Shown: positions 58,755 through 64,000 of the stretch, piece by piece | How the letters are laid out: every line of letters starts with the position of its first letter | Numbering within the stretch: position 1 is the first letter of the stretch | Source of the DNA: Shinella sp. | GTDB taxonomy: Bacteria > Pseudomonadota > Alphaproteobacteria > Rhizobiales > Rhizobiaceae | Assembly: GCA_003248775.1 (NCBI GenBank) | Contig: QFQX01000023.1 | Coordinates: 3,605-67,604 of the forward strand | DNA length: 64,000 bases | Direction: 5' to 3' | Notes under the pieces: model-generated | What the model saw: only the letters and a program-made list of their open reading frames with translations | Database searches by the model: none | What the model was told of the DNA's origin: nothing | Translations under genes and position numbers: made by a program

Positions 58755-58855
58755 AACATTCGATTTTCGAATGATGTCCCCGAGAATAACTCGCTTGCGC
58801 GAACAGGCGGGACGGCTCCTACTCGACGGAAATTCCGCCGGAAAGCCAGGGGTCC

Positions 58856-60280
58856 ATGACAGAGTATCGCAACTTCATCGACGGCCGTTTCATCTCGACG
58901 GGCGAGAACCCCTCGATCGACGTCGTAAACCCCGCCACCGGTGAAGCCTTCGCGAAAGTCCCCACCGCCTCGCAAGCCGATGTCATCCAGGCCGTCGAAA
59001 CCGCAGCACGTGCCCAGAAGAGCTGGGGACGACTTCCGGCAATCGACCGCGGCGACACCCTGCGACGGCTCGCCGACGCGGTGGAGCGTCGTGCGGGGCA
59101 GATCGGTGAGGCGCTTGCCCGGGAGTCCGGCAAGAGCATCGCGGATGCGACAGCCGAGACGATCTACGCCGCTATCCTCATGCGCTATCACGCCGAATGG
59201 GCGCGGCGCATCGAGGGCGAGGTAATCGAGAGCGACACGCCCGACGAGACGCTGATGCTGAAACGCACCCCGATCGGCGTCGTGGCCTGCCTCATCCCCT
59301 TCAATTTCCCGATCTACACGCTGGTGCGCAAGATCGCCCCGGCCCTTATCGCTGGCAATGCCGTCGTCGTGCGCCCGAGCAACAACACGCCCACCTCCGC
59401 CTTCGTCCTTGCCGAAGCGATTGAGGAAGCCGCCCTGCCGGCCGGACTGAACAACATCATGACGATGACCCATGACGTCGCCGCAGCCATGTGCACCCGG
59501 CCCGAAGTCGGCATGATCACGCTCACCGGCAGCGTCGCAGCCGGCCGCACGGTTCTCGAATACTGCAAGGCCAATATCGCCAAGCCGTCGCTGGAGCTCG
59601 GCGGCAAGACCCCGGTGATCGTCGAGCCTGACGCAGATCTCGATGCCGTCGCCCGCCTGGTGGTTGCCGCCAAGACCGCCCATTGCGGACAGGTCTGCAC
59701 CTCGGTCGAGCGCCTCTACGTACATGAAGCCGTTCATGACGCATTGCTCGGCAAGCTTCGCGAGGCGTTTTCATCCCGCCGTTTTGGCGACCGTTCCGGG
59801 GACCCCGATCTGATGGGGCCTCTCGTCAACGCGGCTGCCCGTTCGCGCATCCATGCCATGGTCGAACGCGCCACGGCAGAAGGAGCGAAGGTCGAGGCAG
59901 GCGGCGTCATCCCTCAAGGGGCCGGCTTCTTTTATCCGCCGACGCTTCTTTCCGGTTGCCGGCAGGACATGGAGATCGTTCGCGAGGAGGTCTTCGGTCC
60001 CGTACTTGCGGTCATCCCCTATGGAGATTTCGACGAAGCACTGGCCATGGCGAGCGACCACCAATATGGCCTCGCCTCCGTCGTCTTCTCGGAAAACTAC
60101 CGCAAGGTGATGAAGGCCGCCAACGAGATCGAAGCCGGCGAGCTTTATGTCAACCGTTTCCCGGCCGACCCCTATCAGGGTTACCATGCCGGCTGGAAAC
60201 GTTCCGGCCTCGGCGGGGACGACGGCAAGCACGGCATGCTGGAATTCACCCAGACCCGATTGGTCATCCTGAAACACTGA
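58856..60280 (+). CDS. AldA-like lactaldehyde/glycolaldehyde dehydrogenase
   Basis: A 474-residue NAD-dependent aldehyde dehydrogenase. The catalytic Cys is in AHCGQVCTSVERL, the general-base Glu in LELGGKTP, and IPFNFPIYTLVRKIAPAL is the conserved nucleotide region. The C-terminus (PYQGYHAGWKRSGLGGDDGK) closely follows E. coli lactaldehyde dehydrogenase AldA, so the substrate is likely lactaldehyde, glycolaldehyde or a similar hydroxyaldehyde. It is the first of three tightly grouped catabolic genes. Confidence 0.87.
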   Translation: MTEYRNFIDGRFISTGENPSIDVVNPATGEAFAKVPTASQADVIQAVETAARAQKSWGRLPAIDRGDTLRRLADAVERRAGQIGEALARESGKSIADATAETIYAAILMRYHAEWARRIEGEVIESDTPDETLMLKRTPIGVVACLIPFNFPIYTLVRKIAPALIAGNAVVVRPSNNTPTSAFVLAEAIEEAALPAGLNNIMTMTHDVAAAMCTRPEVGMITLTGSVAAGRTVLEYCKANIAKPSLELGGKTPVIVEPDADLDAVARLVVAAKTAHCGQVCTSVERLYVHEAVHDALLGKLREAFSSRRFGDRSGDPDLMGPLVNAAARSRIHAMVERATAEGAKVEAGGVIPQGAGFFYPPTLLSGCRQDMEIVREEVFGPVLAVIPYGDFDEALAMASDHQYGLASVVFSENYRKVMKAANEIEAGELYVNRFPADPYQGYHAGWKRSGLGGDDGKHGMLEFTQTRLVILKH

Positions 60281-60344
60281 CCGAACCGCTCACCAGCCTG
60301 CAAGCCCAAGAATACGATCGAACAATATCCCCGGGGGAACCACC

Positions 60345-61562
60345 ATGAAGATCGCATCGCTCAAGACCCACGTCGTAGCCGTCCCGCCACCGCATATCGG
60401 CGGCATGTACTGGATCTTCGTCGAACTCGAGACGGCCTGCGGCATCAAGGGCATCGGCGAGATCTACGATACCGCCTTCCATCCCTCCGGCCTCGTTCCT
60501 CTGATCGAGGATGTCTTCCAGCGCTATCTGCTGGATCACGATCCGCACCGGATCGAGCGCTTCTGGCGTGCCGCCTATTCCAGCGGCTTCACCCAGCGTC
60601 CCGACCCGACGATGATGGGCATCGTCTCCGGTCTGGAAATCGCCTGCTGGGATATCATCGGCAAGGCCGCCGGACGTCCCGTCTCCGATCTGCTCGGCGG
60701 GACCGTCCACGAAAAGCTGCGCGCCTATACCTATCTTTACCCGAAGAACTCAGCCGGCGAATACGACTATAACGATCCCGATCTCGCCGCCGACGAGGCA
60801 GTCCGTATGGTCGAAATGGGCTTCACCGCCGTGAAGTTCGACCCCGCCGGTCCCTACACCAACTATTCCGGCCACCAGCTTTCGCTAGGCGTCATGGATC
60901 GCTCGGAGGAATTCTGCCGCAAGATCCGCGACGCCGTTGGCAGCCGAGCCGATATTCTCTTCGGCACCCATGGCCAGATGGTACCGTCCTCCGCGATCCG
61001 GCTGGCAAAGCGGCTGGAGAAATACGATCCTCTCTGGTTCGAGGAGCCCGTGCCGCCCGGACAGGAAGCCGCCATGGCGGAAGTCGCCCGGGCGACCTCG
61101 ATCCCTGTCTCGACCGGCGAACGCCTCACTACCAAATACGAATTCCAGCGCGTTCTCCAGCTCGGTGCGGCCTCGATCCTGCAAATGAACGTTGCCCGCG
61201 TCGGTGGCCTTCTGGAGGCGAAGAAGATCGCCGGAATGGCGGAAGCCTTCTATGCCCAGATCGCCCCGCACCTCTATAACGGTCCGGTTGGTGCGGCCGC
61301 ATCCATCCAGCTTTCCGCGGCAACGCCCAACTTCCTGATCCACGAAGCGATCATGGATTTCGGCGGTTTCCACGGCCGTATCCTCAAGAACAAGCTCGCC
61401 TTCGACGACGGCTATCTCATTCCTTCCCGCGAACCGGGCCTCGGCATCGAACTCGATATGGCCGTCGTGGAACAGCACACGCCCTATACCGGCGAGCGGC
61501 TGCATCTGCAGATGGGGGCGGACCCCGCCGACGTCAAAGCCTTTGCTCCGGCCAAGGGCTGA
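60345..61562 (+). CDS. Enolase-superfamily sugar-acid dehydratase (MR/MLE family)
   Basis: A 405-residue member of the mandelate racemase/muconate lactonizing group. The N-terminal capping domain (VELETACGIKGIGEIYDTAFHP) and barrel are clear; SGLEIACWDIIGKAAGRPV and LWFEEPVPPGQ are hallmark stretches. By eye the first metal ligand (normally Asp, end of strand 3) aligns with Gly207 in FGTHGQM, while Glu233/234 and Glu259 (STGERL) remain. The substrate is not identified; together with AldA-like and GMC enzymes, an aldonate or deoxysugar acid is likely. Confidence 0.82.
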   Translation: MKIASLKTHVVAVPPPHIGGMYWIFVELETACGIKGIGEIYDTAFHPSGLVPLIEDVFQRYLLDHDPHRIERFWRAAYSSGFTQRPDPTMMGIVSGLEIACWDIIGKAAGRPVSDLLGGTVHEKLRAYTYLYPKNSAGEYDYNDPDLAADEAVRMVEMGFTAVKFDPAGPYTNYSGHQLSLGVMDRSEEFCRKIRDAVGSRADILFGTHGQMVPSSAIRLAKRLEKYDPLWFEEPVPPGQEAAMAEVARATSIPVSTGERLTTKYEFQRVLQLGAASILQMNVARVGGLLEAKKIAGMAEAFYAQIAPHLYNGPVGAAASIQLSAATPNFLIHEAIMDFGGFHGRILKNKLAFDDGYLIPSREPGLGIELDMAVVEQHTPYTGERLHLQMGADPADVKAFAPAKG

Positions 61563-61572
61563 ACGGCAAACC

Positions 61573-63186
61573 ATGACTTACGATTTCATCATCGTCGGCG
61601 CCGGCTCCGCCGGCTGCATTCTTGCAAGCCGGCTGAGCGAGGATGGCCGCTACAGCGTTCTGCTGATCGAAGCCGGTGGCAAGGACGACAGCTTCTGGTT
61701 CAAGATCCCGGTCGGCTACGCCCGCAGCTATTACAATCCGGCCGTCAACTGGATGTATTCCACCGAGCCGGAGCACGAACTCGGCAACCGCCGCATCTAC
61801 GCCCCTCGCGGCAAGGTGCAGGGCGGATCGGGATCGATCAACGCCATGATCTTCGTGCGTGGCGCCGCATCCGACTTTGACGACTGGGAAGCCGCCGGCA
61901 ATCCGGGCTGGGGCGCAAGCGACGTATTGCCCTTTTTCCGCAAACTTGAGACCCATGCCGAAGGTGCCTCGCAATGGCATGGTGGTCACGGCCCAATCCA
62001 TGTCACCCCCATGCGCGGCGACATCCATCCGGTTTCCGATGCTTTTCTGGCGGCCTGCGAAGAACTTGGCCTCCCGTCCAACGCCGACTTCAACGCGGCC
62101 TCCATCGAAGGGTCTGGCGTCTACGACATCAATACGCGCTGCGGCCGGCGTTCCCACTCCAGTGCCGAATATCTGCGACCTGCTCTGAAGCGGGCCAACC
62201 TTGTGGTCGAACGCAATGCTGTCGCCCAGCGCCTTCTCTTCGCGGAGGATGGCAAGGTGAACGGCGTCGAGGTCTTGCAGCATGGCCAGCTGCGCTCCTT
62301 CGCTGCACGCAGGGAAGTGATCGTCGCGGCAGGCGCCGTCGACACACCGAAACTGCTCCAACTCTCCGGCATCGGCGATGGCGAGACCTTGCAGTCTCTC
62401 GGAATAAAGGTCCGCCGTCACCTTCCGGCGGTGGGCAAGAACCTTCAGGATCATATCTGCGCCAGCTTCTATTATCGCGCCAACCGGCCGACCCTGAACA
62501 GCAGCTTCGGCAGCATTTTCGGGCAGGCAGCATTGGGGTTACGTTATCTGCTGACTCGCAAGGGCCCCTTCGCGATGAGCGTCAACCAGGCCGGCGGCTT
62601 CTTCCGCGGCAGCCCCGATGCGCCTCGCCCGAACATCCAGCTCTATTTCAACCCGCTCTCCTACCGCATTCCGGAAAATCCGAAATCGGGTCTGAAACCG
62701 GAGCCCTATCCGGGCTTCCTCATCGCCTTCAATCCATGCCGGCCAACCAGCCGCGGCGAGATCGCCATGGGTTCACCCGACCCCGCGACAGCACCCCTGA
62801 TCCGCCCCAACTATCTCTCCACGGAACACGATATCGATGAGGTGCTGCAAGGCAGCCATCTGGTCCGCCGGATCACATCGGCTCCGTCCCTGAGCGGGAT
62901 TATCGAGGAAGAGGTCTCTCCCTCCCCTGCAACCGATACCGACGAGAAACTGCTCGATTACTTCCGGCAGAACAGCGGTTCGATCTATCACCTGTGCGGA
63001 AGCTGCGCGATGGGGCCGGACGAACAGCAATCGGTCGTCGACGCACGACTGCGCGTTCATGGGATAGCAGGCCTTCGCATCATCGATGCGTCCATCTTCC
63101 CAAACGTCACTGCCGGCAACATCAATGCGCCGACCATGATGGTCGCCGAAAAAGGCTCCGCGATGATTCTGGAAGACGCCCATTGA
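61573..63186 (+). CDS. GMC-family FAD oxidoreductase
   Basis: A 537-residue choline-dehydrogenase-like flavoenzyme. The Rossmann FAD site is FIIVGAGSAGCILASRL; GMC signature 1 is PRGKVQGGSGSINAMI; signature 2 is AAGAVDTPKLLQLSGIG; the C-terminal active-site region is HLCGSCAMG...NINAPTMMVAEKGS. It oxidises an alcohol or sugar. The ATG at 61573 is ten bases past the dehydratase stop, so they form one transcript. The substrate is unknown; it may make the aldehyde or lactone used by the neighbours. Confidence 0.9.
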   Translation: MTYDFIIVGAGSAGCILASRLSEDGRYSVLLIEAGGKDDSFWFKIPVGYARSYYNPAVNWMYSTEPEHELGNRRIYAPRGKVQGGSGSINAMIFVRGAASDFDDWEAAGNPGWGASDVLPFFRKLETHAEGASQWHGGHGPIHVTPMRGDIHPVSDAFLAACEELGLPSNADFNAASIEGSGVYDINTRCGRRSHSSAEYLRPALKRANLVVERNAVAQRLLFAEDGKVNGVEVLQHGQLRSFAARREVIVAAGAVDTPKLLQLSGIGDGETLQSLGIKVRRHLPAVGKNLQDHICASFYYRANRPTLNSSFGSIFGQAALGLRYLLTRKGPFAMSVNQAGGFFRGSPDAPRPNIQLYFNPLSYRIPENPKSGLKPEPYPGFLIAFNPCRPTSRGEIAMGSPDPATAPLIRPNYLSTEHDIDEVLQGSHLVRRITSAPSLSGIIEEEVSPSPATDTDEKLLDYFRQNSGSIYHLCGSCAMGPDEQQSVVDARLRVHGIAGLRIIDASIFPNVTAGNINAPTMMVAEKGSAMILEDAH

Positions 63187-63223
63187 ACGCAGCAGGCCTC
63201 GAAACGAACAGACAGCAAGAAAC

Positions 63224-63256
63224 AAAAAAGCCGGCGCGCAAGGCCCGGCTTTCTTT
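63224..63256. terminator. Bidirectional terminator between GMC gene and atpC
   Basis: Stem AAAGCCGG / CCGGCTTT with a ten-base loop, with A runs on one side and T-rich DNA on the other, so it can act for both convergent transcripts. Confidence 0.78.
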
Positions 63257-63293
63257 CATTCTGGAATAGTCGCGTTCAAGCCGCTCGAGCGGC

Positions 63294-63701
63294 TCAGGCG
63301 GCAATCAGTATACCGTTCAGATGAGTCAGTTCAGCAAGGTACTGTTCGAGACGGGTCTTGTGCTCGTGATTGTCGGTCGCATTGAGCTCGGCGCGAGCAG
63401 TCTCGATCCGCTTCGTCAGAGTTTCGCGGTTCAGCTCGGTCATGGCGACAGCCGATTCCGCCAGAAGCGTACAACCGGTCGGAACGATGTCGGCAAAGCC
63501 GCCAAAGACGACGTACTTGGTGACCTGGCCCGAAGCGAGCTTCACCGAGACGACACCTGGCTTGATGGTGGTCATGGTCGGCGCATGATTGGCCATGACG
63601 GTCATTTCGCCTTCGGTTGCCGGAATGACAACTTCGCTCACCTTTTCGGAAAGCAGCAGGCGCTCGGGCGAAACGAGTTCAAAATTGAAATTGTCGGCCA
63701 T
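63294..63701 (-). CDS. atpC: ATP synthase F1 subunit epsilon
   Basis: A 135-residue epsilon subunit with the N-terminal beta-sandwich (FNFELVSPERLLLSEKVSEV, VIPATEGEMTVMANHAPTMTTIKPG) and a C-terminal helical hairpin (LNRETLTKRIETARAELNA). It couples and inhibits rotary ATP synthesis. It lies 71 bases after atpD, as the last gene of the atp operon. Confidence 0.95.
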   Translation of the reverse strand: MADNFNFELVSPERLLLSEKVSEVVIPATEGEMTVMANHAPTMTTIKPGVVSVKLASGQVTKYVVFGGFADIVPTGCTLLAESAVAMTELNRETLTKRIETARAELNATDNHEHKTRLEQYLAELTHLNGILIAA

Positions 63702-63772
63702 GATGGTTCACTTCTCTCGTGGATGAAGGACCGGCACGCAGGACCTTTGTCCCGCGTGCCGCAGATCCATTA

Positions 63773-64000
63773 TCAGGCAGCTTCGGCGGCCAGCTTCTTG
63801 GCCTTCTCGATGGCTTCGTCCATGGAGCCGACCATGTAGAAGGCAGCTTCCGGCAGGTGGTCGTATTCGCCGTTGACGAGACCCTTGAAGCCCTTGATCG
63901 TGTCTTCGAGAGCAACGAGCTTGCCCGGCGAACCGGTGAAGACTTCAGCAACGAAGAACGGCTGCGACAGGAAGCGCTCGATCTTGCGGGCGCGGGCAAC
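63773..64000 (-). CDS. atpD: ATP synthase F1 subunit beta (C-terminal fragment)
   Basis: The last 75 residues of the catalytic beta subunit (VARARKIERFLSQPFFVAEVF...), with the conserved C-terminal FTGSPGKLVALEDTIKGFKGLVNGEYDHLPEAAFYMVGSMDEA. The rest lies beyond the window edge. It forms one operon with atpC. Confidence 0.95.
   Translation of the reverse strand, partial: VARARKIERFLSQPFFVAEVFTGSPGKLVALEDTIKGFKGLVNGEYDHLPEAAFYMVGSMDEAIEKAKKLAAEAA

Overview
The window is chromosomal DNA from an alphaproteobacterium of the Rhizobiales, most likely a Rhizobiaceae member near Rhizobium/Agrobacterium/Sinorhizobium. The support is gene content and order: cobS next to a DnaJ-domain gene and a divergent bolA; aroK-aroB-CorC; xerD-accA; a 5-aminolevulinate synthase gene (hemA) with an FNR/FixK box; an Lrp/arginase divergent pair; EcfG-type promoter motifs; and the atpDC end of the ATP synthase operon. 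The species cannot be fixed from the sequence alone.

Layout. 1-11.9 kb is core genome: partial cobS, J-domain protein, bolA, a CorC-like protein lacking its membrane domain, aroB, aroK, xerD, accA, a lipoprotein L,D-transpeptidase, tusA-like, a COG0523 metal GTPase with a His-rich arm, a D,D-carboxypeptidase, an M20 amidohydrolase and tRNA-Arg(CCT). 11.94-24.13 kb is a 12.2-kb integrated element in the 3' end of that tRNA, bounded by 47-bp direct repeats. 24.2-36.5 kb carries an ECF sigma factor with an EcfG-type promoter, a DUF892 ferritin-like gene, a P1B-ATPase, dxr, a serine hydrolase, hemA and a form-II type coxSLM operon. 36.6-42.8 kb is tamA-tamB. 42.8-49 kb has the Lrp/arginase pair and two paralogous soluble PAS-PAS chemoreceptors around a cheW. 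49-56.1 kb is a complete NAD-linked formate dehydrogenase operon (fdsG-B-A, fdhD, fdsD) with an upstream LysR gene and a palindromic operator. 56.2-63.2 kb has an ArsR regulator and a catabolic island (L-lactate dehydrogenase, LysR, AldA-like dehydrogenase, enolase-superfamily dehydratase, GMC oxidoreductase). The end is atpC and partial atpD.

The standout is the 12.2-kb element. It has a tyrosine integrase, a RepA-like helicase, iteron-like repeats (ten copies of GCTCCA(G/C)T around a strong hairpin), small and large terminase, portal, a protease-capsid fusion, a gpW-like head-tail connector and a DUF2190 capsid protein. It has no tail, baseplate, lysis or lysogeny-immunity module. All the head genes look intact and mostly overlap by 1-4 bases. 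This is the layout of a capsid-forming phage satellite (cf-PICI-like): it would build and fill its own small capsids and take tails from a helper phage. A HicB/HicA toxin-antitoxin pair and several small AT-rich genes sit on the opposite strand between terL and the portal gene, and a pair of palindromic operators lies in front of an unassigned gene next to the portal gene.

Elsewhere, notable regulatory signals are a perfect FNR/FixK box upstream of hemA, a 10+10 bp palindrome at the fds promoter that overlaps the LysR stop codon, and EcfG-like promoters in front of the ECF sigma and DUF892 genes, suggesting oxygen, formate and general-stress control respectively.
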